Assembly (NCBI RefSeq): GCF_050875635.1
Contig: NZ_JBPAOH010000025.1
Span: 1 to 64,000, forward strand
Length of the DNA: 64,000 nt
Source of the DNA: Hassallia sp050875635
GTDB lineage: Bacteria; Cyanobacteriota; Cyanobacteriia; Cyanobacteriales; Nostocaceae
Reading direction: 5' to 3'
The position numbers and the translations under genes are program-made. Shown here one piece after another: positions 6,373 through 14,800 of the stretch (position 1 is the stretch's first letter; each line of letters begins with the position of its first letter). The notes under the pieces are model-generated. The model saw only the letters and a program-made list of their open reading frames with translations. It did no database searches and had not been told where the DNA came from.

Positions 6373-7989
6373 TTATTGCTGAAGTTGGCGAATTATGTCA
6401 AGAATTTGCTGAGAATACTGTGTATTTCCTTCTTGCTGATATAAATCGGCAGCTTTCTGAAAATCAGCGATCGCACTTTCTATATCTCCCAAATTATGGC
6501 GGATATCAGCCCGAACTATGTAAGCTGATGCGAAATGCGGTTGTAAATACAAGGCTTGGTTTAAGTCTTCTAAAGCTCGTTGAAAGTCTTTCAACAAACA
6601 ACGGCTACGACCTCGATTGTACCAGTCTTCGGCAAGGCTGGGGTCGATGGCTATTGCTCGGTCGTAATCGTCGATTGCTGCTTGAAAGTCTTCTAAAGCA
6701 TAGCGAGCATTAGCGCGATCGCTATAAAATGCAGCGGTATGCGGATTAATTTTTATTGCTAGAGTGTAATCGGCGATCGCTCTTTGATAATCTTCTAAAA
6801 CAAAGTATGTAGAACCCCGATTGTAATAAGCTTCTATCAAATCGGGATTTTGTTGTAATGCAGAATTATAATTTTCAATCGCGCCTTGAAAGTCTCCTAA
6901 ATTGCGGTGAGTATTACCTAGATTGCAGTATGCTTGACAAAAGTTGGGATTAAGCTGAATTGCTTTTTGGTTATCTGCAATTGCACCTTGGTAATCTTTT
7001 AAAGCATCGCGGACGATCGCTCTACCATAATAAGCTTCTATTAAGTCGGAATTAATGGATAATGCGCGATTGTAATCGGCTTTTGCCTTTTCATAATCTC
7101 CCAAACTACGATGAGCCGTAGCCCGATCGCAATATCCTTCTGCTAGATGCGGATGAAGTTGCAATAATTCGTTACAATCGGCGATCGCACCTTGAAAATC
7201 CCCCACTTGAGTGCGTGCATTCGCCCGAAAGCCGTAAACTAAAACTAGATACGGATTTTGCTGTAATGCTCGATCGTAATCTTCAATTGCTGCTTGATAA
7301 TCTCCCAAAGTGGCACGCACAAGACCCCGATTGTAGTATGCTTGGGCATCATCGGGATGCAGTTTTAAAGTTTGATTAAAGTCAGCAATCGCTTTTTGAA
7401 AGTCTTTCAGGGAAGTATAAACTAAACCGCGATTGTAGTATGCCAATGCATAATTAGGGTTAATTGTCAATGCGCGGTTGTAATCGGCGATCGCTTCAGT
7501 ATAATCTGCAAGAGCATAATGAGCATTACCTCGATTATGATAAGCGTCTGTGAAATTGGGATCAAGTCGCAGTGCGAGACTATGATCGGCGATCGCACTT
7601 TGATAATCTTTTAATTGATAGCAAACATTACCGCGATTGCTGTAAGCTTCAGCAAAATTAGGATTTAGCTCCAAAGCCGAGTTAAAATCTTCAATTGCTT
7701 TTGGATAATCACCTTGTTCGCAAAGCGTCAAAGCTTGATTATAGTAGGCAATTCCCAAGTCAAAATTAATATTAGCAGCTAAGGTAGGATTAATTTTGAT
7801 TGCTTGCTGATAATCAGCGATCGCTTGATCGTAATCACCCAAAGCAAAGTAAGCATTACCCCGGTTTTGGTAAATTTCGGCAAAATCGGGATTGATTTGC
7901 AATGCCGAGTTAAAAGAAGCGATCGCGCTTTGATAATCTCCTTGGGAATTCTGATTTATTCCTTGCTGAAAAAATTCTTCTGCATTCAT
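6373..7989 (-). CDS. Long tetratricopeptide-repeat protein
   Basis: All 538 residues are about 15 consecutive 34-residue TPR units of the form AYYNRGxxxxxLGDYQxAIADYNRALQINPN. There is no signal peptide, membrane helix or extra domain. Such arrays are protein-protein scaffolds in the cytoplasm; the partner cannot be told from the sequence. The start is the ATG at 7989 (MNAEEFFQQGINQNSQGDYQ). The gene starts 12 bases after the stop of the YciI-like gene on the same strand, so the two may share a transcript. Confidence 0.92.
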   Translation of the reverse strand: MNAEEFFQQGINQNSQGDYQSAIASFNSALQINPDFAEIYQNRGNAYFALGDYDQAIADYQQAIKINPTLAANINFDLGIAYYNQALTLCEQGDYPKAIEDFNSALELNPNFAEAYSNRGNVCYQLKDYQSAIADHSLALRLDPNFTDAYHNRGNAHYALADYTEAIADYNRALTINPNYALAYYNRGLVYTSLKDFQKAIADFNQTLKLHPDDAQAYYNRGLVRATLGDYQAAIEDYDRALQQNPYLVLVYGFRANARTQVGDFQGAIADCNELLQLHPHLAEGYCDRATAHRSLGDYEKAKADYNRALSINSDLIEAYYGRAIVRDALKDYQGAIADNQKAIQLNPNFCQAYCNLGNTHRNLGDFQGAIENYNSALQQNPDLIEAYYNRGSTYFVLEDYQRAIADYTLAIKINPHTAAFYSDRANARYALEDFQAAIDDYDRAIAIDPSLAEDWYNRGRSRCLLKDFQRALEDLNQALYLQPHFASAYIVRADIRHNLGDIESAIADFQKAADLYQQEGNTQYSQQILDIIRQLQQ

Positions 7990-8001
7990 GTGATTTTTGA
8001 T

Positions 8002-8271
8002 TCAAAAAGCTTGAATCCACTCTTTGACAAAATATTCTGTCCAGATATTATTTTGCCAGTAGGGGTCATTTTCAATCAACTCGCGCACAATCGCTTCATC
8101 ATCGGCTTCGTAAATGCCGAAAACTTTCGTTACATCCTTGGTTGGACCAATTGTGATCAACACACCAGATTCTTTTTGTTTTGCGAGTCCGTCTAAATGC
8201 GCTTGACGATGAGGGGCACGTTTTTCGATAACGTCTTCGCAATAACTTCCCCACATTATATATTTTGCCAT
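8002..8271 (-). CDS. YciI-like (YCII) family protein
   Basis: Starting at ATG 8271 (MAKYIMWGSYCEDVIEKRAPHR) the protein has 89 residues, the usual YCII size. It shows the family layout: an early His (APHRQAHLDGL), a SGVLITIGPTKD turn, and near the C-terminus the Asp and PY pair (ENDPYWQNNIWTEYFVKEW). YCII proteins are small dimeric ferredoxin-fold proteins of mostly unknown enzyme activity. The upstream in-frame start at 8304 adds 11 non-conserved residues and is not chosen. Confidence 0.82.
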   Translation of the reverse strand: MAKYIMWGSYCEDVIEKRAPHRQAHLDGLAKQKESGVLITIGPTKDVTKVFGIYEADDEAIVRELIENDPYWQNNIWTEYFVKEWIQAF

Positions 8272-8309
8272 AAATACACCATCTAAAATTACAAAAGATT
8301 TCAATTAAA

Positions 8310-8464
8310 GACCTGAGTGTAAGTAAACACTCTTAAACGTAGTAAGCACTTCAGTGCTTAAAAACGCTGAAAAACCTCGGAATTGAGCGGTAAACCGCTC
8401 ACTACCTACATTTTATGTTTAATCACGCCCATTTAGTACAGACGTTCCACCGGAACGTCTCTAC
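8310..8464. repeat. Composite intergenic repeats before pheT
   Basis: It contains CTTAAACGTAGTAAG-type sequence, the palindrome GAGCGGTAAACCGCTC (about 8385-8400), and a near-perfect hairpin GTACAGACGTTCC/GGAACGTCTCTAC at 8436-8464 that abuts the pheT stop. The first two blocks recur together at 57395-57880; the last recurs at 18130-18158. Confidence 0.65.
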
Positions 8465-10921
8465 CTAACTTCTCAAACTGACACCGAATTTCTCAACTAA
8501 TGCTTCGCGAACTTTGTTGTGTACTGGTTCGACTTCAGCATCAGTGAGAGTACGATCGCTTGTCTGATAAATTAAACGAAACGCCAAACTGCGTTGTCCT
8601 TTTGGTACATTATCACCGCGATATTCATCAAATAATTCCACAGATTTTAATAAATCTTTACCTGCTTTGCTGATCGCTTTTTCAATTTCCGCAACAGTTA
8701 CCTTAATTGGTGCAAAAAAGGCGATATCGCGATCGGCTGCTGGATAAGTAGAATAAGGTTTAAATTGCGGTATTAGTATTTCATCTCTTTCTAAAGATTC
8801 CAACAGCACATCTAAATCCAGTTGAAACACGTAAACTGAATCTGGTAAACCTTTTTCGCGTCGCACTTGCGGATGCAACTGTCCAAAAGTACCGAGTCGA
8901 TTACCGCGTATCCACAAAGACGCGGTACGTCCGGGATGCAAGCGGGAATTTTGATTATCTGGTTGATATTCTACCTGCAAACCAAGTTGCTGAAATACAC
9001 TTTCTAAAATGCCTTTGGCTTCAAACCATGTTAAAGGTTGTTCGCCACTTGACCATTTACCGACAGTGCGATCGCCTCCCATAATTCCGGCTATTGCTTC
9101 GGCTTCTTGCAAACCGTCTTCTTCTCGCCAAAAAATTCGCCCAATTTCAAAGCCGTTCAGCGAACCGTTTCCTTGCTCTATATTATATTGAAAAGCATCA
9201 ATCAACCCGGAAATTAACTCAGTTCGCAGCGCCGAATATTCTGTAAATAACGGGTTTGACAGCACTATTTGCGTTTCTTGTTGTGGTTTCACCAAAGAGT
9301 AGTGTATTAGTTCTGTCAATCCTTCGGCACGTAGATAAGCTCGCAATTTGCGTATCAGTTCCTGATCTAAAGGCAAATAACCAGCTTCCGATTTTTCTGG
9401 TAAAGTATCGCAAAAGTTATCGTAACCGTAAAGACGGGCAATTTCTTCAATTAAATCGATTTCCCGTTCTAAATCGCGGTAACGATAGGGAGGGACAGTT
9501 ACCGTCCAAGCACCTACACCTTTATAAGTTAGCTGACATCCCAATGCAGTTAGAATGCGTTCAACATCTTGGGCTTGGAGTTCTCCGGTTTTCTCGTTTA
9601 TCTCAATTGGTCCGAGAACTTGATTAACTCGTTCTAAACGCAGTGCGATCGCCCGACTCCAAGTAGAAGGATCGGGGCGCGTATCGGCAATTTCCTGATT
9701 TACAATATTTCCTTGTGCTATCTCCACCATCATCGATAAAGCGCGGCGTGTGGCTTTTTCCAACTCAGCGCGGTTTACACCTCGTTCATATCTTCCAGAA
9801 GCTTCTGTTCTCAAGCCGATGCTACGCGAAGAACGGCGAATTGCCACAGAGTCAAATAACGCCGCTTCTAAAAAGATATTTTGCGTACCTTCATAAACTT
9901 CGGTTTCTTCTCCACCCATCACCCCCGCCAAAGCAACGGGTTTATTGTTAGCAGTAATTAACAAATTTTGGGTAGTTAGATTCCGCGTTTGTCCATCCAG
10001 AGTTTTCAGCGATTCCCCCGCATTAGCGAAACGCACCCCAACCTGTAGGGGCGGGGTCTCCTTGCCCTCCTGGGTCTCCCCGCCCTCCTGAGTTCCCCCA
10101 CCCAAGCGATCGCCATCAAATGCGTGCAGTGGTTGTCCCCATTCCAACAACACATAATTAGTAATATCCACAACATTATTTATCGGTCGCGTTCCCGCAG
10201 CCCGCAAACGTTGTTGCAACCAATCAGGAGAAGGCGCAATTTTTACATTTTCAATTAGCGTACCGATGTAAGCAGGACAAGCTTGTGTCTCATCGATTTT
10301 TAAAGTGAAATTTCCTCCACTCGGAACAGACACCTCACCCGGTTCAGGAATTGTCAACTTTCCACCTGTCAGCGCTGCTACTTCCCGCGCTATCCCTACC
10401 ATACTTAAAGCATCAGCGCGATTAGCAGTAGCAGTGACATCTAAAATCACATCATCCAAACCCAACAAAGGACGGACATCGCTACCCAGTTGGAGATTTT
10501 CTTGAGGAAAAATATGAATTCCGTCTACATCAGTGGGTAAACCGAGTTCCTTCAAAGAACAAATCATTCCTTGAGAAGGAACACCTCGCAGTTTAGCCGG
10601 CTTGATTTTTAAATCGATATTTGGTAAATAAGTTCCTGTGGTTGCTACTGGTACATAAATATCTGCTCGAACATTCGCAGCACCGCAGACGATATTTAAA
10701 GTCTCAGAAGCACCGATATCAACTTGGCAAACACTCAACTTATCAGCGTTAGGGTGAGGTTGGCGTTCAAGCACTTTTCCAACAACAACCCCCGAAGCCC
10801 AAGTGCGGCGGTCTTCAATATCTTCTACCTCAAACCCTGCCATTGTCAAGGTTTCGGCTAAATCTTCCGGGCTTATTTTTATCTCAACTAGTTCCCGCAG
10901 CCAACTTAGAGAAATACGCAT
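8465..10921 (-). CDS. pheT: Phenylalanyl-tRNA synthetase beta subunit
   Basis: The 818-residue protein has the full beta-subunit order: N-terminal start MRISLSWLRELVEI, EMAP-like tRNA-binding domain (about 40-150, VCQVDIG, NIVCGAANVR), B3/B4 editing domain (about 210-420), B5 domain, core domain, and a C-terminal anticodon-binding FDX-ACB domain (YPAADRDIAF to the end). It pairs with PheS, encoded elsewhere, to charge tRNA-Phe. Odd: a Gly/Glu/Thr/Gln-rich insertion (about residues 273-293) in the B3/B4 region, encoded by GC-rich repeat DNA (10042-10102). ATG at 10921. Confidence 0.96.
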   Translation of the reverse strand: MRISLSWLRELVEIKISPEDLAETLTMAGFEVEDIEDRRTWASGVVVGKVLERQPHPNADKLSVCQVDIGASETLNIVCGAANVRADIYVPVATTGTYLPNIDLKIKPAKLRGVPSQGMICSLKELGLPTDVDGIHIFPQENLQLGSDVRPLLGLDDVILDVTATANRADALSMVGIAREVAALTGGKLTIPEPGEVSVPSGGNFTLKIDETQACPAYIGTLIENVKIAPSPDWLQQRLRAAGTRPINNVVDITNYVLLEWGQPLHAFDGDRLGGGTQEGGETQEGKETPPLQVGVRFANAGESLKTLDGQTRNLTTQNLLITANNKPVALAGVMGGEETEVYEGTQNIFLEAALFDSVAIRRSSRSIGLRTEASGRYERGVNRAELEKATRRALSMMVEIAQGNIVNQEIADTRPDPSTWSRAIALRLERVNQVLGPIEINEKTGELQAQDVERILTALGCQLTYKGVGAWTVTVPPYRYRDLEREIDLIEEIARLYGYDNFCDTLPEKSEAGYLPLDQELIRKLRAYLRAEGLTELIHYSLVKPQQETQIVLSNPLFTEYSALRTELISGLIDAFQYNIEQGNGSLNGFEIGRIFWREEDGLQEAEAIAGIMGGDRTVGKWSSGEQPLTWFEAKGILESVFQQLGLQVEYQPDNQNSRLHPGRTASLWIRGNRLGTFGQLHPQVRREKGLPDSVYVFQLDLDVLLESLERDEILIPQFKPYSTYPAADRDIAFFAPIKVTVAEIEKAISKAGKDLLKSVELFDEYRGDNVPKGQRSLAFRLIYQTSDRTLTDAEVEPVHNKVREALVEKFGVSLRS
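10042..10102. repeat. Intergenic-type repeat inserted in frame in pheT
   Basis: Two 18-base units (10056-10073, 10074-10091) of the type GTCTCCTTGCCCTCCTGG plus a partial third are preceded by CCTGTAGGGGCGGGG. In protein they read TQEGGE/TQEGKE. This GC-rich CTCCTTGCCC composition is that of the genome's intergenic STRRs and differs from the surrounding gene. Confidence 0.75.
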
Positions 10922-11271
10922 GGAGTGTGCTTGCTAATTCTATGAATCGTATCAATGCTTCAATTTTAGATTGTAAGAGAGGCGATCGCTCAAAGCACTC
11001 CCGCAAAGCGTACCCCCCAACTTGAATAATCCTACTACAACGTTGTACTTACCAAAAAACTCTCCTCTTACCTTTCCCCCTTCACTCGTTCTGAGGCTAC
11101 TGCCTGGGAACGAGGACGAGGATATATCGGTTCTCGGTTGCGTCCAATACACGCAGCGCGATCGCTTCGGGGCAATTCATGAATTGCCCCTACCAACTTT
11201 AGCTGTATTTCACTCAATTGAGAACCGCTATAATCCCCAGTCCCCAGTCCCCAGTCTTCAGTCCCCCGTCT
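10922..11271. other. Gene-free stretch between pheT and the PatA-family gene
   Basis: It contains a perfect 22-bp palindrome at 11169-11190 (GGGGCAATTCATGAATTGCC then CC), related to the one at 49939-49966. It also contains a 7-bp repeat TCCCCAG at about 11234-11270. Promoter elements for pheT should lie just after 10921, but none is clear enough to mark. No reading frame looks real. Confidence 0.6.
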
Positions 11272-12618
11272 TTAACTCAAATGCATAAACACCATTTTCA
11301 GCAATTCTGAGCGACTAAACGGCTTAGTTAAATACCCCGATGCTCCCACAAGTCGTGCTTTTATCTTATCTATAATTCCCTTGCTTCCGGTAACAAAAAT
11401 GATTGGTGTTTCTTTGAACATTGAATTATTGCGTATTAGCCTACACAACTCATAACCATCAATTCCCGCCATATTCAAATCCAGTAATATCAAGTCGGGT
11501 TTGTGCCGAACAATTGACATTACCGCTTTTAGCGGATCGATAATTGTCACTACAAAAAAATTTTCATCTTCTAGTAACCGAGTAATTTCTTTCAGCATTG
11601 TCGGACTATCATCAACAGAAACTATTTTGTGAACTTTTCGCTCTGTTAAAGTAGCAGTGTTTGTCTGATTTTTTGTTGCTAATTGGTGAAAATTATCACT
11701 GATAGAAGATATATCTGGTAATCGCAAACGAGTATCTTTATTTTCGGCAATACTTGGCTTACCGTTGGTAGTAGTGCTGCTGGGCGCTGCGATTTCAGCT
11801 AATTCCGCAATATCGCTATGAGATGGTAACTCTTCACAAGTCTTTGGGAATTTATCAAATGGTGGATCTGGTTCGTGTAATAACAGCGCTCCATGTAAGA
11901 TATATGGATGTAAAATTTGCGCCAGCTTTAATTCATCTTGATTCAGAATTACCGCAAGATGACGCAAGCTAAAACCTTTCATCCAATGAGTTAAATTGGG
12001 CTGAAGTTCTGGAAGTTTTTCTGGTTTAACCCTCGAAGAAACGCACAAATAAGGGCGCTGAAATGGAGAAGAAATTTGCGGCGCTAAAGAATGCCAATTT
12101 TGCAATCTTTCTTGACAGCATTCGATTACTTTCTCTACATCCTGGTCGCAAATTTTTGGCAGATATGTATCTGTTAAATTATATGAACCTTGCTTGATTA
12201 AGAAAAATGATTCAATCACTTCTTTAACCAGTTCTTGGATTAGCACTCCGGCTTGTGCAGAATTTAGATATTTTTGACTGACAAGCCAGCAAATAGCTTG
12301 ATAATCAGGCGGCTGGTTTGCCAAATCGTATATTTGTTTCAGCTTACCGTGTGAGTCACTTTCAAACATTAAGCGTAACTGAACACGGGTTTCGCTCTTT
12401 AGCAGGGGAATTTGGCGGCTGAGACGGCGTAGATGCCGTTCCAGTCGATCAAAAGGTTCAACCGAATCGGTAGCATAAGTAATTTTACCCTGTTCTAGGT
12501 AGATCGACCAGGAAACTGAGTTGCTAGATGCTTGTAAACCAGTACTCTCCGAACAATTAGATAACTGTCTTAACAAACTCAGGGGACTCAATTTGGTAAA
12601 TGTGCCAGAATTATTCAT
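11272..12618 (-). CDS. PatA-family response regulator (PATAN + receiver domain)
   Basis: The 448-residue protein has an N-terminal PATAN/DUF4388-type region (about 1-230; SPLSLLRQLSNCSESTGLQA, VSWSIYLEQGKITYATDS), a linker, and a C-terminal CheY-like receiver domain (about 328-448). The receiver shows VSVDDSPTM, the phospho-accepting Asp in DLILLDLNMAGIDGYE, the Thr in IIFVTGS, and the Lys in LTKPF. PatA-type regulators affect heterocyst pattern or phototaxis (PixG/PilG type) in cyanobacteria; which one cannot be said, because no pil/che genes are adjacent. ATG at 12618. A monocistronic gene, divergent from the next block. Confidence 0.88.
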   Translation of the reverse strand: MNNSGTFTKLSPLSLLRQLSNCSESTGLQASSNSVSWSIYLEQGKITYATDSVEPFDRLERHLRRLSRQIPLLKSETRVQLRLMFESDSHGKLKQIYDLANQPPDYQAICWLVSQKYLNSAQAGVLIQELVKEVIESFFLIKQGSYNLTDTYLPKICDQDVEKVIECCQERLQNWHSLAPQISSPFQRPYLCVSSRVKPEKLPELQPNLTHWMKGFSLRHLAVILNQDELKLAQILHPYILHGALLLHEPDPPFDKFPKTCEELPSHSDIAELAEIAAPSSTTTNGKPSIAENKDTRLRLPDISSISDNFHQLATKNQTNTATLTERKVHKIVSVDDSPTMLKEITRLLEDENFFVVTIIDPLKAVMSIVRHKPDLILLDLNMAGIDGYELCRLIRNNSMFKETPIIFVTGSKGIIDKIKARLVGASGYLTKPFSRSELLKMVFMHLS

Positions 12619-13229
12619 GTTTTTGGATAATTTGCGGTAAATTAGACCGAATACTTGTAAATTCTAAGTATCGGTAAATGAGGCACCCTGAAAGAATTGA
12701 ATTTTTCTCTACGAACAAATTTTTCAGTTTGGCTATGTATTTATATTACATATCTGCAAAATTTACCATATCTTTAATTTGTTACATTTTGCACTATATA
12801 TTGAAAGAAAATATTTTCTGCTTCATTTTAATTTTAAGTGTGCATAGTTACACAAGTATAGTGAGAAAGCTGATTAGATTAAATATGATGAATTGCTTTC
12901 ATCTAAAATCTGACTTACCTACATAGAATCTTTAAAATTCAATATGAGCAGGGCACGCGATCCTTGATATTCTATAAGGGTTATTTATAAATTTGACTAG
13001 ATGCAGTGCTACAGGTAATGTGAGTCCCTGGTAAATTCCCTTTTACTCAACTACGTTGTAAGTTAAGATTTTATTAAATGCTTAGGGATTTTGCTAGTAG
13101 TAATCTGTTTAATAAATAAGAGAGCACTCTGACAAACAACTACAAAAATGTAGGTTTGTTCGGCGCTTTCAATTATATACTTTGAGAAAAGGAAAGAAGG
13201 CTTTGGACTTTAACATAACACAACAAGTT
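12619..13229. other. AT-rich stretch without a convincing gene
   Basis: An 82-codon frame at 12678-12926 has a biased, hydrophobic and Phe/Tyr/Ile-rich composition as expected of AT-rich noncoding DNA and no ribosome site. The region should carry the divergent promoters of the PatA-family gene and the VWA-PP2C-kinase unit, but I cannot point to them. Confidence 0.5.
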
Positions 13230-13904
13230 ATGCCGGATACATTAAAACTGGATGAAGTAGTTGAATTTGCTGAGAACCCAGAACCACGTTGTCCTTGCGT
13301 GTTATTACTAGATACCTCAGGTTCGATGCATGGAGAGCCGATTGAGGCTTTAAATCAGGGCTTGCTCAGTTTGAAGGACGAATTAGTAAAAAATTCCCTC
13401 GCGGCACGAAGAGTAGAAGTAGCAATTGTTACTTTTGATAGCAACGTAAATGTAGTGCAAGACTTTGTGACTGCCGATCAATTCAATCCGCCGATTTTGA
13501 CAGCACAAGGATTGACAACTATGGGTTCGGGAATTAATAAAGCCTTGGATTTGATTCAAGAGCGCAAAGTTCAATATCGCACGAATGGCATTGCTTACTA
13601 TCGTCCTTGGGTATTTATGATTACCGATGGAGAACCGCAAGGCGAATTAGAGCAATCGATAGAGCAAGCGTCCCAGCGTTTGCAAACAGATGAACTGAAT
13701 AAGCGTGTAGCTTTTTTTACCGTTGGCGTGGAAAATGCTAATATGACACGCTTAAGTAAAATTGCTGTACGTACTCCTCTGAAACTCCAAGGACTGAACT
13801 TTATAGAGATGTTTGTTTGGTTATCGGCGAGTATGTCAACGGTTTCACATTCACAGGTAGACGAACAGGTAGCACTACCACCAATCGGCTGGGGATCTGT
13901 TTAA
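13230..13904 (+). CDS. VWA-domain protein, TerY-like
   Basis: From ATG 13230 (MPDTLKLDEVVEFAENPEPR) it encodes 224 residues, almost entirely a von Willebrand A domain with an intact metal-binding MIDAS motif D28-T-S30-G-S32, a later Thr in TTMGSG and the Asp in MITDGEP. A longer frame from TTG 13182 adds residues unlike the family. In the TerY-P triad this protein is encoded with a PP2C phosphatase and a kinase, exactly the order seen here (65 and 51 base gaps). The VWA protein is presumed to be a metal-dependent scaffold or a substrate of the kinase/phosphatase pair. Confidence 0.87.
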   Translation: MPDTLKLDEVVEFAENPEPRCPCVLLLDTSGSMHGEPIEALNQGLLSLKDELVKNSLAARRVEVAIVTFDSNVNVVQDFVTADQFNPPILTAQGLTTMGSGINKALDLIQERKVQYRTNGIAYYRPWVFMITDGEPQGELEQSIEQASQRLQTDELNKRVAFFTVGVENANMTRLSKIAVRTPLKLQGLNFIEMFVWLSASMSTVSHSQVDEQVALPPIGWGSV

Positions 13905-13969
13905 GGACGCGATCGCCCGATTGCGGCTGACGCATCGCCTTTGATTATATTTACTATTCTGTTGGCAGA

Positions 13970-14749
13970 ATGAACACATCAAGCAAGATATCTCAATGGC
14001 GGGTAGTAGCCGCATCTGTAGGTGGTACAAGCCATTTAAAAAACAAACAGCTCTGTCAAGACGCACATTACTGGCAAATATTGCCAGATAACGTTTTGAT
14101 AGCAGCGGTAGCAGATGGTGCAGGAAGTGCAGTCAGCGGGAAAGTTGGCGCGATGGTGGCTGTAGAAGCTGCGATCGAAAATATATCTGTAAAACAATTC
14201 ACCCGACGAAGCTTGGATGATGATGAAGAAGTGCGCCAGCTTTTAAATGATGCGATCGTCGCGGCAAAAATTGCTGTTGAGGATGAAGCGATAGCTTGTG
14301 ACAAACAGCCACAAGATTTAGCAACAACCTTAATTATTACGATTGCTACACCAGAACTTGTCGCAGTCGTGCAGATCGGTGATGGAATGGCAGTGGCGAA
14401 GGATCGCATGGGCAACTTACTTGCTCTAACTATGCCTGATAACGGCGAATACGTCAACGCCACCACATTTTTAACTTCGCCTAATGCCCTAGATACAGCG
14501 CAAATGAGATTATGGCGCGAAGCCATAATCAACGTTGGTGTTCTTACCGACGGGTTACAAATGCTGGCATTAAACATAGCACAGGGTGCGCCTCATAAAC
14601 CGTTCTTTTTTCCTCTATTTGACTTTGCGGCAAATGCCGAGGATAAAGCAGCGGCAAAAGAGCAGTTGGTGAGGTTTTTGCGTTCGGATCGGATTACGCA
14701 ACGTACTGATGATGACTTAACGCTGATAATTGCTGCCTTAAGCGATTAA
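13970..14749 (+). CDS. PP2C-family serine/threonine phosphatase (triad member)
   Basis: The 259-residue protein has PP2C metal-binding motifs: D31 in QLCQDAH, D49-G50 in AAVADGAGSAVSGK, GDG in VVQIGDGMAV, a TDG in VGVLTDGLQM, and the final DDDLTLIIA. It probably dephosphorylates proteins modified by the kinase encoded 51 bases downstream. There are no membrane helices, so it is cytoplasmic. ATG 13970 overlaps no other gene. Second gene of the three-gene unit. Confidence 0.9.
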   Translation: MNTSSKISQWRVVAASVGGTSHLKNKQLCQDAHYWQILPDNVLIAAVADGAGSAVSGKVGAMVAVEAAIENISVKQFTRRSLDDDEEVRQLLNDAIVAAKIAVEDEAIACDKQPQDLATTLIITIATPELVAVVQIGDGMAVAKDRMGNLLALTMPDNGEYVNATTFLTSPNALDTAQMRLWREAIINVGVLTDGLQMLALNIAQGAPHKPFFFPLFDFAANAEDKAAAKEQLVRFLRSDRITQRTDDDLTLIIAALSD

Positions 14750-14800
14750 AAGCGTAGTTCTTTTTTAACTTAAATAACTCCCGTAAATTGTAATTCTATC

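Noticed and set aside
12678..12926. 82-codon plus-strand frame
   Set aside because: Phe/Tyr/Ile-rich translation typical of AT-rich intergenic DNA, no ribosome site.
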